Positions 26,076 through 35,010 of a stretch of 64,000 bases of DNA are shown here, piece after piece. The position numbers and the translations under genes are program-made. The stretch comes from an uncultured Pelagibacteraceae bacterium (lineage in GTDB: Bacteria > Pseudomonadota > Alphaproteobacteria > Pelagibacterales > Pelagibacteraceae), in contig CACPHV010000001.1 in the NCBI GenBank assembly GCA_902633985.1, positions 62,001-126,000 of the forward strand, given 5' to 3'. Positions within the stretch are counted from its first letter, which is position 1. Each line of letters begins with the position of its first letter. The notes under the pieces are model-generated. The model ran no database searches. It was not told where the DNA came from and saw only the letters and a list, made by a program, of their open reading frames with translations.

Positions 26076-26138
26076 AAAGGGGTGTCTTAACAGACTGAGA
26101 TCATACCCTAAGAACCTGTCCGGTAATTCAGAAAGGGA
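26076..26138 (+). ncRNA. TPP (thiamine pyrophosphate) riboswitch
   Basis: The THI-element core is plain. A GGGG is followed by a GTCT/AGAC mini-hairpin, then CTGAGA, TACCCT, GAACCTG, and a late AGGGA that closes the P4-type helix. The P4/P5 arm is shorter than in the E. coli consensus, with CCGGTAATTCAG replacing the usual longer stem. The terminal AGGGA lies six bases before the ATG of the symporter, so it can also serve as the ribosome site. Ligand-bound folding would then hide it, blocking translation when TPP is plentiful. Confidence 0.9.
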
Positions 26139-26142
26139 TAAA

Positions 26143-27582
26143 ATGGATAAAACATATTTTTTAACTCAATCAACATCATTAATATTAGTTATCGCAATTA
26201 GTTTAATATTCTCTTTTTTAGGAATTTTTCACTCTAATAAATATAAGGGCATAAATAATTATTTAACTGCAAATAGAAACATTGGTTTATTTTCACTTAC
26301 TACAAGTCTTGTAGCATCAGCTTTAGGGGCTTGGATTTTATTTGGTCCAGTTGCGGCTGCAACATGGGGTGGGGTAGGTGCTGTTATTGGTTATGCATTA
26401 GGTACAGCTTTTCCAATGATTTTCTTAATTTATTTTGGAAATAAAATTAGAAATGAGTTTCCAAAAGGATCTTCGTTAGTTGAGTTTATGAGAAAGAAAT
26501 TTGGCAAAAGTCTATTTAAGTTAATTTTGTTAATGACAATCTTTTATATGTTCATTTTTCTTTGTGCAGAAGTAACGGCGGTTGCTGTATTAATCAATTA
26601 TATATCTGGAACAGAATTGTGGACTACAGCGTTAATAGTTTTGGTAGCTACCTTAAGTTACACTCTTTATGGGGGATTAAGAGCGTCAATATTTACTGAT
26701 AATATTCAAATGATTGTAATTGGTATTTTATTATTAATTTTAATTTCAATTATTAGCTCATCTTCAGGAGATAATTTTTCTTTTTCTTTAATTAATAAGA
26801 AAAACCCTCAACTAATAAGTTCAAATTATATTCCAGGATATACTGCTGGGTTAACTTTCTTTATAGCAGTTGCAGCAACTAATTTATTTCATCAAGGAAA
26901 TTGGCAAAGAGTATATGCAGCAAAAGATTATCAAACACTAAAAAGTGGTTTGATAATTTCTTTCTTTATTATTGTTCCAATAGTTTTTTTAATGGGTTTT
27001 ATTGGAATGGTTTCATTTTCAATTGACTCATCCCTTAGACCTGATTTAGGATTTTTTAGTTTATTATTAAAAGATCAAACAGAAATTTTATCCTTTTTGA
27101 TTGTTATCCTTGGTCTTGCATTAACAATTTCTACTGTTGATACTTTGGTTAATGCTATCTCCAGTTTGTTTGTAGTTGATGGTGAAGCAACTTTTAACTT
27201 AGGAAAAAAAACCGATTACTTAAAAATATCTAAATATTTTATTTTAATCTTGTCTATCATTGCTTTTGGAGTTGCTTCAAGAGGATTTGATATTTTATAT
27301 TTATTCCTTCTTGCAGATTTATTTTGTTGTGCGTTTGTAGTGACTGTTTTTTATAGTTTCTATAATAAAGTGGATGAAAAAACTGCCTATGTTTCAATTA
27401 TAATTGGTCTAGTTGCTGGATTTTTAATGTTTCCATTTCCAGATTTTTCTAAAAGTTTGTTAGTGGGAGTATTTTTGTCTAAAGACTTGTTTTCACCTTT
27501 TATAGCTCAATCTTTATTATTTTTATCTTTTTTAATTGCAACATTTTTGCCTGCAATAATTTTAAAAATTAAATTCAGATAG
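26143..27582 (+). CDS. thiV: Sodium:solute symporter under TPP riboswitch (ThiV-type, putative pyrimidine precursor transporter)
   Basis: The 479-residue, roughly 13-helix protein belongs to the SSS family. Typical features are an N-terminal periplasmic helix, SLVASALGAWILFGP (sodium-site region), TLYGGLRASIFTDNIQ and WQRVYAAKD. Its ATG lies within the expression platform of the TPP riboswitch, which ties it to thiamine supply. In SAR11 a TPP-controlled symporter of this family, ThiV, has been proposed to import the thiamine pyrimidine HMP, because these cells lack ThiC. Assignment here rests on family, riboswitch and apparent lineage. Thiamine itself or a related compound is the alternative. 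Confidence 0.85.
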   Translation: MDKTYFLTQSTSLILVIAISLIFSFLGIFHSNKYKGINNYLTANRNIGLFSLTTSLVASALGAWILFGPVAAATWGGVGAVIGYALGTAFPMIFLIYFGNKIRNEFPKGSSLVEFMRKKFGKSLFKLILLMTIFYMFIFLCAEVTAVAVLINYISGTELWTTALIVLVATLSYTLYGGLRASIFTDNIQMIVIGILLLILISIISSSSGDNFSFSLINKKNPQLISSNYIPGYTAGLTFFIAVAATNLFHQGNWQRVYAAKDYQTLKSGLIISFFIIVPIVFLMGFIGMVSFSIDSSLRPDLGFFSLLLKDQTEILSFLIVILGLALTISTVDTLVNAISSLFVVDGEATFNLGKKTDYLKISKYFILILSIIAFGVASRGFDILYLFLLADLFCCAFVVTVFYSFYNKVDEKTAYVSIIIGLVAGFLMFPFPDFSKSLLVGVFLSKDLFSPFIAQSLLFLSFLIATFLPAIILKIKFR

Positions 27583-27943
27583 AAGATTTTAAAGCATCAT
27601 AAATAAGTTCTTTGGTAGTCTCACCAATACTTCTGTAAACTTCTTTATTATCTTTGAAAATTAAAAGCGTTGTTTGATATTGAACGTTAAAAAATTGAGC
27701 AATTTCTTTATTTGTTACATCAAAAGCAAAGTATTCCATATTTTCAAAATCTTTTTTTGCTTTTTTTAACACTTCCATTTGACCTGCACATGATGAGCAA
27801 TATTTAATCCAAGAACTTACTACAACAACTTTTCCCTCTGATAGAGCTTTATTGAATAATTCTTTACTGTAAGTAGTTTCTTTTCCAATTGCTTTGGTAC
27901 TAAATGTTAATACAAAACAGATAAATACTAAAAATTTTTTCAT
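27575..27943 (-). CDS. Thioredoxin-fold periplasmic protein
   Basis: This 122-residue protein has a signal peptide (KKFLVFICFVLTFSTKAIG) and a thioredoxin fold with the redox motif YCSSCAG near residue 50 (CxxC). VVVSSWIKYC and the cis-proline-like YQTTLLIFKD region follow the family order, although the usual cis-Pro is replaced by Thr. A disulfide or redox role in the periplasm is inferred. It converges with the symporter, overlapping its end by eight bases. Confidence 0.8.
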   Translation of the reverse strand: MKKFLVFICFVLTFSTKAIGKETTYSKELFNKALSEGKVVVVSSWIKYCSSCAGQMEVLKKAKKDFENMEYFAFDVTNKEIAQFFNVQYQTTLLIFKDNKEVYRSIGETTKELIYDALKSSI

Positions 27944-28011
27944 TGTATTTAATTTAGGAAAATTAAAATTTATTGTAATACCATAAATTGTCTCTATATA
28001 TGCTTATCTAC

Positions 28012-28947
28012 ATGTCAAACGATCAAATAAGCATAAATAACCTTTCAAAAGTATACGACAATGGTTTTGAAGCATTAAAAAACATAAATCTTAATATTAA
28101 AAAAGGTGAAATTTTTGCAATGCTTGGACCAAATGGCGCAGGAAAAACAACTCTCATAAGTATTATCTGTGGGATAGTAAGACCATCTTCTGGAAAGGTT
28201 ACAGTGGACGAATTTGATATAATTGATGATTATAGAGAAACAAGGTCAAAAATTGGTTTAGTTCCACAAGAGCTTACTCTGGAACAATTTGAAACCGTAT
28301 TTAATAACGTTTCCTATTCTAGAGGTTTGTACGGAAAGAAACCTGACGCAAAACATATTGAGAAGGTTTTAAAAGATTTAAGTTTATGGGATAAAAAAGA
28401 TTTAAGACTTAGACAATTGTCTGGAGGAATGAAAAGAAGAGTTTTGATTGCAAAAGCATTATCTCATGAACCAACTATTTTGTTTTTAGATGAACCAACT
28501 GCTGGAGTAGATGTTGAGTTAAGACAAGACATGTGGAAAGTTGTTGAGAGATTAAGAAAAACTGGCGTTACAATAATCTTAACTACACACTACATAGAAG
28601 AAGCAGAGGCTATTGCGGATAGAGTGGGAGTAATCAATCAGGGAGAAATCATAGTTGTTGATGAAACAAAAGAATTATTAAAGAAAATGGGTCATAAAAA
28701 ACTTACTGTAGACTTACAAGAAGAGGTCAAAGAGATACCAAGTAGTTTAGAAAAATATAATCTTGAAATTGGAAAAGATAAAATATCTATTGATTATACT
28801 TACAATGTTCAAGCAAAACAAACTGGTATTACAAATTTACTTCAAGATTTAAAAGATGCAGGATTTAAATTAAAAGATTTAAAAACAGAACAAAGCACCT
28901 TAGAAAAAATTTTTGTAAGTTTAGTAAAGGAAAATAAAAATGTTTAA
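28012..28947 (+). CDS. ABC-2 type transporter ATP-binding protein
   Basis: The 311-residue ATPase has Walker [10 protein letters not shown], signature [15 protein letters not shown], Walker [13 protein letters not shown] and switch His [14 protein letters not shown]. It resembles the E. coli YadG/NatA class that pairs with ABC-2 permeases. I place the start at the ATG that reads MSNDQIS. Upstream in-frame starts at 28000 (ATG) and 27988 (TTG) are possible but add residues not seen in relatives. It overlaps the permease by 8 bases. The exported substrate is unknown. Confidence 0.88.
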   Translation: MSNDQISINNLSKVYDNGFEALKNINLNIKKGEIFAMLGPNGAGKTTLISIICGIVRPSSGKVTVDEFDIIDDYRETRSKIGLVPQELTLEQFETVFNNVSYSRGLYGKKPDAKHIEKVLKDLSLWDKKDLRLRQLSGGMKRRVLIAKALSHEPTILFLDEPTAGVDVELRQDMWKVVERLRKTGVTIILTTHYIEEAEAIADRVGVINQGEIIVVDETKELLKKMGHKKLTVDLQEEVKEIPSSLEKYNLEIGKDKISIDYTYNVQAKQTGITNLLQDLKDAGFKLKDLKTEQSTLEKIFVSLVKENKNV

Positions 28948-29704
28948 TTATTATGCTTTTAAAGCAATTTATCTTCATGAGATGGATAGATTTAGACGAA
29001 CATTGATGCAATCTTTATTATCACCAGTATTATCTACTTCTTTATATTTTATTGTTTTTGGTTCAGTAATCGGAGGCTATGTTGAAAATATTGATGGCAT
29101 TAGTTATGGATCATATATTGTACCTGGTTTATTGATGCTTACATTATTAACTCAATCAATAAGCAACACATCTTTTGGTATTTTTTTTCCTAAATTTAAT
29201 GGAACAATTTATGAAATTTTAGCGGCGCCAATATCAACATTAGAAATAGTTCTTGCATTTGTTGGCGCAGGAGCAACTAAAACTTTAATTGTAGGTTGTA
29301 TGATATTTATTACCTCAACTTTTTTTGTTGAAGTTGAAGTAAAATTCCCAATATTAATGATTTTTCTTTTAGTGTTAGTTTCATTTACTTTTGCATTGTT
29401 TGGTTTTTTAATTGGATTGATGAGTTCTAATTTTGAACAAATGTCAATTATACCTACTCTTGTTATAACTCCCATGGTTTTTTTAGGTGGAAGCTTATAT
29501 TCTTTAGATATGCTTCCTGAGTTTTGGCAAATAGTTACGTATTTTAATCCAGTAGTATATTTGATTAATGGACTAAGATTTTCATTTTATGGAGTATCAG
29601 ATTTTAATATATGGACAAGTGTTGGTTTAATGTTAAGTTTTTTGGTTATTTGTATAGTGATAGTAACGAGTCTTCTTAAAAAAGGTTATAATATAAAAGC
29701 ATAA
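28940..29704 (+). CDS. ABC-2 type transporter permease
   Basis: The 254-residue protein has six membrane helices and the YadH-like pattern: N-terminal [24 protein letters not shown], the middle [16 protein letters not shown], and [38 protein letters not shown] broken over adjoining motifs. It forms an exporter with the overlapping ATPase. In relatives such pairs move lipids, polysaccharides or drugs, but nothing here identifies the cargo. Confidence 0.88.
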   Translation: MFNYYAFKAIYLHEMDRFRRTLMQSLLSPVLSTSLYFIVFGSVIGGYVENIDGISYGSYIVPGLLMLTLLTQSISNTSFGIFFPKFNGTIYEILAAPISTLEIVLAFVGAGATKTLIVGCMIFITSTFFVEVEVKFPILMIFLLVLVSFTFALFGFLIGLMSSNFEQMSIIPTLVITPMVFLGGSLYSLDMLPEFWQIVTYFNPVVYLINGLRFSFYGVSDFNIWTSVGLMLSFLVICIVIVTSLLKKGYNIKA

Positions 29705-29707
29705 ATA

Positions 29708-29872
29708 ATGATTAAATATATTCTTCCAGCAATTATTATTTTTTTGATTGTTTTGTTCTGGGAGAAAATAACTGATTTTGTTGAGAAAAAGTTCAACATT
29801 AAGCTTAATTATATTGTTGTTAGCTCCATTATTGCTGCAATAGCACTTATCCTTATACTCCTAAATTACTAG
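29708..29872 (+). CDS. Small two-helix membrane protein (54 aa)
   Basis: A 54-codon ORF starts three bases after the ABC-2 permease stop and ends five bases before the acetyltransferase ATG, so it fills the gap exactly. It encodes two hydrophobic segments (about residues 4-18 and 36-53) around a charged linker with EKITDFVEKKFNIK. Gap-filling, operon spacing and a clean membrane pattern support reality. I recognise no family. Confidence 0.6.
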   Translation: MIKYILPAIIIFLIVLFWEKITDFVEKKFNIKLNYIVVSSIIAAIALILILLNY

Positions 29873-29877
29873 GATTC

Positions 29878-30147
29878 ATGAACAGTCTGGAAGTTACAAA
29901 TTTTAAAATTGAGGAAACTGAGGGAGTTTTTACCTTTAAAAATGAAAATACAACAATAGGCTTTGTTAGATTTAATGAAAAAGGTGAGGTAGAGTATATT
30001 TTTGTTAATCCAATTTTTAGAAAACAAGGGTTGGCAACTAAACTATTACAATTAGTAAAGCAAAAAACTGGAAAAGAAATAATACTTCAGGAACCAATTA
30101 GCCCTTTAGGATCTAAATTATTAAAATCATTATATAAATGGAAATAA
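29878..30147 (+). CDS. Small GNAT-like acetyltransferase
   Basis: The 89-residue protein is a minimal GNAT or YjdJ-type fold. The strand-helix segment VEYIFVNPIFRKQGLATKLLQLV contains the acetyl-CoA pyrophosphate loop (R-K-Q-G-L-A) near residues 46-51. Full GNAT enzymes are about 140 residues or longer, so this is a short form lacking some of the N-terminal substrate part. It overlaps the next gene by ten bases. The substrate is unknown. Confidence 0.75.
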   Translation: MNSLEVTNFKIEETEGVFTFKNENTTIGFVRFNEKGEVEYIFVNPIFRKQGLATKLLQLVKQKTGKEIILQEPISPLGSKLLKSLYKWK

Positions 30148-30884
30148 ACTTATTATTTTTTTTCACAGTTGTTCCAGCCATAATTTTGTACGGAATTGCA
30201 AAATCAGGCCTAGGTGGATCCATGACTTTAATTTCTGTTCCGTTAATGACAATAGTGATGCCGCTAAATCAAGCTTTAGGAATTATTTTACCTATTTTAA
30301 TATTTTCAGATTTCATTGCTGTTTATAAATATAGAAAGGAATTTGACTTAGGAACTTTAAAATTAATGGTGCCATTTGCAGCTATTGGGATATTTATTGG
30401 ATCATTAACTTTTTCATATTTTTCAGAGGAATTACTAAAATTCATAATTGGAGTTATGGGCTTCTTGTTTGCCGGTCATTATTTTTTTTTTAAAAAAAAT
30501 AAAGAAAAAAAATCAGAAAAAAACTTTTTTAAAGGTGGTACTTGTTCGGTAGTTGCAGGATTTACAAGTTTTTGCGTTCATGCAGGAGGAACTCCAACTA
30601 GCCTTTATTTACTTCCACTCAGAATGAAAAAAGAAATTTATGTAGGTACAAGAATATTTTTTTTCACTTTCGTAAACCTAATTAAACTTCCTTTGTATAT
30701 TAATTTGTCTATGACAAACTTTGAGTCTTTTAAACAGTCAGCAACATTGTTTCCAGTTGCATTGTTTGGAATATTAATCGGATATCAATTACTTAAAATT
30801 ATAGAGGAAAAATTATTTTACAATATTTTATATGCTTTAATTTTTGTTACTAGTGCAAAGCTTTTGTATGATTACCTGGTATGA
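30138..30884 (+). CDS. TSUP (TauE/SafE)-family membrane transporter
   Basis: This 248-residue protein has eight or so hydrophobic segments and two TSUP half-repeats, the first with AKSGLGGSMTLISVPLM and the second with VVAGFTSFCVHAGGTPTSLYLLP. Family members export sulfite, sulfoacetate or similar anions or move small organics. It is a different paralogue from the one at 56694, which sits in the sulfonate cluster. Here there is no sulfur context, so the substrate stays open. Confidence 0.87.
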   Translation: MEINLLFFFTVVPAIILYGIAKSGLGGSMTLISVPLMTIVMPLNQALGIILPILIFSDFIAVYKYRKEFDLGTLKLMVPFAAIGIFIGSLTFSYFSEELLKFIIGVMGFLFAGHYFFFKKNKEKKSEKNFFKGGTCSVVAGFTSFCVHAGGTPTSLYLLPLRMKKEIYVGTRIFFFTFVNLIKLPLYINLSMTNFESFKQSATLFPVALFGILIGYQLLKIIEEKLFYNILYALIFVTSAKLLYDYLV

Positions 30885-30938
30885 TTTAATAACGCATTAA
30901 AATTTTAAAATAAGTGTTAGATAATAATTATCATAAAA

Positions 30939-31493
30939 ATGAAAAAAAAATTTAAACCAAGAATTAAAGCAAGATTAAGAAAAAATAGACAAGTTTTTAG
31001 TAAAAATATTGATAATTTTTTTGGATGGGTAAAAGGTGCAAAACTTGTTGAGCTTAAAGAATGTAATCCTGAAGAGGATCCTGTTAGACCAGAATTAGAT
31101 AACAAGTTTAGAACAGGATATGGAAGAAAGATTTTTGGTGTCGAATATCAAGGAGAAATTCATGCTGTAATGTGTTTTGCTTATACAAATGAAATTCCAA
31201 AAAGTGTTGAAGAGTTAGAAAAATTAAGCACTGATGCATTTCTTCAAACAGCAATGAGAGATCAATCAGGTGGTCAAATAGCAATTGCTTATACTGTCTG
31301 GTCCAAAAAAAAGGGTGGGGGAAAATTAATTGTAAAAGAGGTATTTAAAAATATAAAAAAATCTAATCATTTAAATAGATTGGTAACCCTTTCACCTCTT
31401 ACAGAAATGGCAACAAATTTTCATGAGAGAAATGGCGCTAAATTAATTCAAATTAATGAAACTACACAAAATTTTGAATATAAAGTTATGTAA
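30939..31493 (+). CDS. Hypothetical protein, possibly acetyltransferase-like
   Basis: The 184-residue protein has a very basic N-terminus (KKKFKPRIKARLRKNRQ), then an alpha/beta pattern ending with LVTLSPLTEMATNFHERNGAKLI. The FHERNGA element resembles the late helix-strand of GNAT proteins, but an acetyl-CoA loop is not clear (AIAYTVWSKKKGGGKLIVKEVF is a loose candidate). No signal or membrane segment is seen. It shares a strand and tight spacing with the SOUL gene downstream (two bases). Function is unassigned. Confidence 0.6.
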   Translation: MKKKFKPRIKARLRKNRQVFSKNIDNFFGWVKGAKLVELKECNPEEDPVRPELDNKFRTGYGRKIFGVEYQGEIHAVMCFAYTNEIPKSVEELEKLSTDAFLQTAMRDQSGGQIAIAYTVWSKKKGGGKLIVKEVFKNIKKSNHLNRLVTLSPLTEMATNFHERNGAKLIQINETTQNFEYKVM

Positions 31494-31495
31494 CA

Positions 31496-32062
31496 ATGAA
31501 AATTATTAAACTTTGTTTCATAGTATTTTGTACTTTATTTATTTTACCTTATTCTGCAGTTATGGCTTACGAAGAAGCAAATTATAAAGTCGTCTCTAAA
31601 AATGAAGTTTATGAGATTAGGAAATATTCTGATCGTTTAGCGGTGGAAACAATGACATCTGGAACAGATAGTAATTTTAGAAAGTTATTTAATTACATTT
31701 CAGGCAGAAACGATACCCAAGAGAAAATTAAAATGACTACCCCAGTTACCCAAGTTGAAAAAAATGGAAATATGAGTATGCAGTTTTACTTGCCCTCTAA
31801 ATTTAATTCAGAAAATACACCAAATCCTATTAGGGAAGACGTTAAAATTGTTAATATAGAGGGAGGACACTACGCGGTGTTAAGATACTCTGGACGAGCA
31901 TCAGATGGAAACTTTCTTAAGCATAAAGAAATTTTAGAAAAAGAGTTACAAAAAAACAATATATCAATTATAAGCCCACCAATTAGAGCAACCTATGATA
32001 GCCCATTTACTCTACCAATGAATAGAAGAAATGAGGCTATGTTTAAAGTGGAATTAAATTGA
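31496..32062 (+). CDS. SOUL-family heme-binding-like protein, secreted
   Basis: The 188-residue protein has a signal peptide (about residues 1-24, ending SAVMAYEE) and the SOUL/HBP fold signature. KVVSKNEVYEIRKYSDRLAVET is followed by FRKLFNYISGRNDTQEKIKMTTPVT, and the late MQFYLPSKF and ATYDSPFTLPMNRRNEAMFKVE. SOUL proteins bind heme or porphyrin in eukaryotes; bacterial roles are poorly defined. Its stop overlaps the TTG start of the carbonic-anhydrase-like gene (TTGA). Confidence 0.87.
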   Translation: MKIIKLCFIVFCTLFILPYSAVMAYEEANYKVVSKNEVYEIRKYSDRLAVETMTSGTDSNFRKLFNYISGRNDTQEKIKMTTPVTQVEKNGNMSMQFYLPSKFNSENTPNPIREDVKIVNIEGGHYAVLRYSGRASDGNFLKHKEILEKELQKNNISIISPPIRATYDSPFTLPMNRRNEAMFKVELN

Positions 32063-32475
32063 AGAAATCAAAATTTAAAGCAATGGTATTATCTTGTATA
32101 GATCCAAGATTTCAACATTTAGTCCACAATCATTTACAGAAAAAAAAATTAATAGGAAAATATAGCGCTTTTACAATTGCAGGTGCAGCTGTTGGGGTTA
32201 CACATAATAAATTCAAAAAATGGCATAAAACGTTTTATGACAATTTAGGAACTTCTATTCAATTACATAAAATAGAAAAATTAATTGTTATTAACCATAA
32301 AGATTGTGGTGCTGCTAAAATAGCTATCGGAAATAAAGAATTTAGCCCGGATAATGAAAAAAAAATTCATATAGAGTCGTTCTCTAAAATTAAAAAACAA
32401 ATAAAAAAAAGATTTCCAAAATTAAAAGTAGAATTAAATCTAATTTCTTTGGATTGTAAAATTACTAAATTCTAA
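32059..32475 (+). CDS. Short beta-carbonic-anhydrase-like protein
   Basis: This 138-residue protein carries the zinc-site pattern of beta-carbonic anhydrases: LSCIDPRF near residue 12-19 (C-x-D-x-R dyad) and VINHKDCGAAK near residue 77-88 (HxxC). Spacing between the motifs is about 60 residues, as in the family. Full beta-CAs are usually about 200 residues, so the C-terminal part is short. It begins with a TTG that overlaps the SOUL stop. Hydration of CO2 is possible but not certain; the ligand set Cys-His-Cys is intact. Confidence 0.75.
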   Translation: MKKSKFKAMVLSCIDPRFQHLVHNHLQKKKLIGKYSAFTIAGAAVGVTHNKFKKWHKTFYDNLGTSIQLHKIEKLIVINHKDCGAAKIAIGNKEFSPDNEKKIHIESFSKIKKQIKKRFPKLKVELNLISLDCKITKF

Positions 32476-35010
32476 TTATTGATTTCTTATAAGAGGATAA
32501 ACTTTAGGATTTAGATATTTTAAGTTTGTTATCAATATTAAAATTAAAGTAACAAAGCCAATTGAAAATCCTAAATAAATTAAAACTTTAAAGTCAAACA
32601 TCCACACTAGCTCAAAAATATTTTCCATAATAAATTTTGAACCAATCACTGCAAAAAATATTGCAATTAAAATTACAGATTTAAAAATAATAATGAATTC
32701 AATTAACGATGAAAAAACAATTTTTTTTTTTGAAAAACCTAAAATTTTAAAGACTAAATTTTGATATTCTTTTACTTTTCCTTGAACCATAATTGCACTC
32801 GAAATTACAATTAAACCAATAACAATAGTAACTGCTGAAATTAAAGTAACTGCAATAAATACTTTATTTAAAACAGCTGTAACTTTAGATAAATAATCTG
32901 CAATTTTTATCATTGATAAACTTGGCATGATTTCAAGCATTTCAGTTTCATCAAATTTATTTGAATTAAATTTGGCAGTAGCCAAATATTCGTGTGGAAT
33001 ATTTTTTGAAAATTGAGGATTAAATAACATTGCAAAATTGATGCTTAAATCTCGATAATCTACTTCTCTAAAATTAATGACCTTTCCTTCAATTTCACGT
33101 CCATAAATATTTAAAGTGAAAATATCACCTAACTGAATGTTAAAATCTTTAGCGACTTTTGCATCTAGAGATATTTGAAGTTGATCTGGGTTTGATAAAT
33201 CCCACCATTTACCCTCTAAAATTGGATTATCTTCAGGTATATTTTCCACCCATGAAGATCTTCGTTCGCTACCAATTACCCAATAACTATCATTATCTGG
33301 TTTAATATAAGTGTTAGGATCCACACCATTAATTTTAACAATTCCAGAAGATACCATTGGCACAATTTCAATAGATGCATTGGGGTCCATATTTAAAATA
33401 CCTTGCTCAAATTTCTCTCTTTCTCCTTTTTGAATACCGACGAAGAAATAATCAGGTGCAATATCTGGAATAGATTTAGCTATTTCTCTTTGAAAATTTG
33501 TACCAATTAAAGCTAATGTTAATAACAAAGTAACCCCTAAACCAAGAGACATAACTGTAATGGGAGTTATACTTTTTGTTTGGGTAATATTTTTAATTGA
33601 AACTTTTAAAGAAATTATTGAACTAGATTTAAATTTTTTTAGGAAAAAAATAATTAATTTAGAAAGTAAGAAAAATACAATTAAACATACAAAAAAAGCA
33701 GCAAAGTAGCCCAAGCTATAAGAGGGCTGTTCAGATCCAACTGTGAATAATAAAATTAAGATAGATAATAAAACAAAGCTAAGAACAACTGATCTTTTAG
33801 AATAATAAAATTGAAGATTTTGAAATACGTTTCTAAATAAATTAGATGCTTTAACTTGATCAATAGAACTAATTGTTGGGATAGAAAAAATTACTAGAAC
33901 CAATAATCCCACTAAAAATATTTTTAAAAAATTTAGTAAAGAAAACACTGGATAAACATTCAATCCTAGTCCGTCAGATAAATATTTATCTGCTATTGGT
34001 ACAATTAAAAAACTCGATCCATAAGCAAGAACAGTGATGATAAATAAAAGTATAAATAACTGCAGATAATATAGTGTCTTAATATTGCCTGAATAAAAGC
34101 CAACTGCTTTTCGTACAGCTATCGACATATTGTTTTGGTTAATAAAAGAAAGTAAAGTATTTGCTATTCCAATACCTGCTATCAACATTGCACTGATAGA
34201 TACAAGAGATAAAAATTGAGAAAAATTATTTATAATTCTCTTTATCCCACTTGCTGAATTTTCAGGGTATCTAAGTTTTACTTTTTGATCGTCTTTAAAG
34301 ATTTCTTCAATTATTTGTTCAATTTCTTCTGGCTTATCATTTTCATTAAACTTTACTTTGTATTCATAGTTTAAAAAACTTCCAATTCCGTTTAGTTTTA
34401 AAATTTCTAAAGTTTGTTTTCCTGCTAAAGCCCAATCGCCAAATGCAACAAATCCACTTACATCTGGTACTGATTTAATAATTCCAATTACTCTAAAATT
34501 TTGATCTTGGACTTTTACTAATTCATTAATTTTAATATTTAGAGTTTTTGACAAACTGTCATTGATTAGGATAGTGTTAGGTTCTTTTTGCATTCTTTCA
34601 TAAGCACCCATTGGTTCATAAACAACATTTCCATACAAAGGATATTTTTCATCTACAGTTTTAATTCTAGTAAATAATGATTTATTTTTTTCTCTGCCAG
34701 TAGTTGAAAGCATAGTGCTGAACTCAATCATTTGAGAAACAGTTGCAAATTCTTTTACTTTGTTAACTAGATCTAAATTTCCTTGATTACGATTGTAATC
34801 AATCTCTAAATCTCCACCTAGAAGAGCTTTGGCATTATCATTTAGTTCTTTTTTAAGACTATCTTCAATTGTGAAAATGGCACTTAAGATAAACAAACTT
34901 ATAAAGAGCGTAACAATGATACTGGAAATTTTATGATAATTTCTGCTTAAGTCTTTTAAAGCGTGTTTAAATATCAAACTAAATTCTGAGGGATTATTTA
35001 ATTTTTCCAT
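32476..35010 (-). CDS. FtsX-like ABC transporter permease (YbbP type)
   Basis: The 844-residue protein has the MacB/FtsX-like permease layout of YbbP. An N-terminal helix (residues 28-48) is followed by a large periplasmic domain, three helices with a FtsX-type domain near 260-370, two more helices near 405-455, a second periplasmic domain, and three C-terminal helices (about 705-840). It partners with the ATPase that overlaps its start by 17 bases. Relatives of YbbAP probably extract or move lipids or lipoproteins across the periplasm. The neighbouring esterase supports that view. Confidence 0.87.
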   Translation of the reverse strand: MEKLNNPSEFSLIFKHALKDLSRNYHKISSIIVTLFISLFILSAIFTIEDSLKKELNDNAKALLGGDLEIDYNRNQGNLDLVNKVKEFATVSQMIEFSTMLSTTGREKNKSLFTRIKTVDEKYPLYGNVVYEPMGAYERMQKEPNTILINDSLSKTLNIKINELVKVQDQNFRVIGIIKSVPDVSGFVAFGDWALAGKQTLEILKLNGIGSFLNYEYKVKFNENDKPEEIEQIIEEIFKDDQKVKLRYPENSASGIKRIINNFSQFLSLVSISAMLIAGIGIANTLLSFINQNNMSIAVRKAVGFYSGNIKTLYYLQLFILLFIITVLAYGSSFLIVPIADKYLSDGLGLNVYPVFSLLNFLKIFLVGLLVLVIFSIPTISSIDQVKASNLFRNVFQNLQFYYSKRSVVLSFVLLSILILLFTVGSEQPSYSLGYFAAFFVCLIVFFLLSKLIIFFLKKFKSSSIISLKVSIKNITQTKSITPITVMSLGLGVTLLLTLALIGTNFQREIAKSIPDIAPDYFFVGIQKGEREKFEQGILNMDPNASIEIVPMVSSGIVKINGVDPNTYIKPDNDSYWVIGSERRSSWVENIPEDNPILEGKWWDLSNPDQLQISLDAKVAKDFNIQLGDIFTLNIYGREIEGKVINFREVDYRDLSINFAMLFNPQFSKNIPHEYLATAKFNSNKFDETEMLEIMPSLSMIKIADYLSKVTAVLNKVFIAVTLISAVTIVIGLIVISSAIMVQGKVKEYQNLVFKILGFSKKKIVFSSLIEFIIIFKSVILIAIFFAVIGSKFIMENIFELVWMFDFKVLIYLGFSIGFVTLILILITNLKYLNPKVYPLIRNQ

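Noticed and set aside
30917-31105. A 62-codon antisense frame at the start of the 184-residue hypothetical
   Set aside because: Serine/leucine-rich, without ribosome site, and overlapping the better-supported forward gene.
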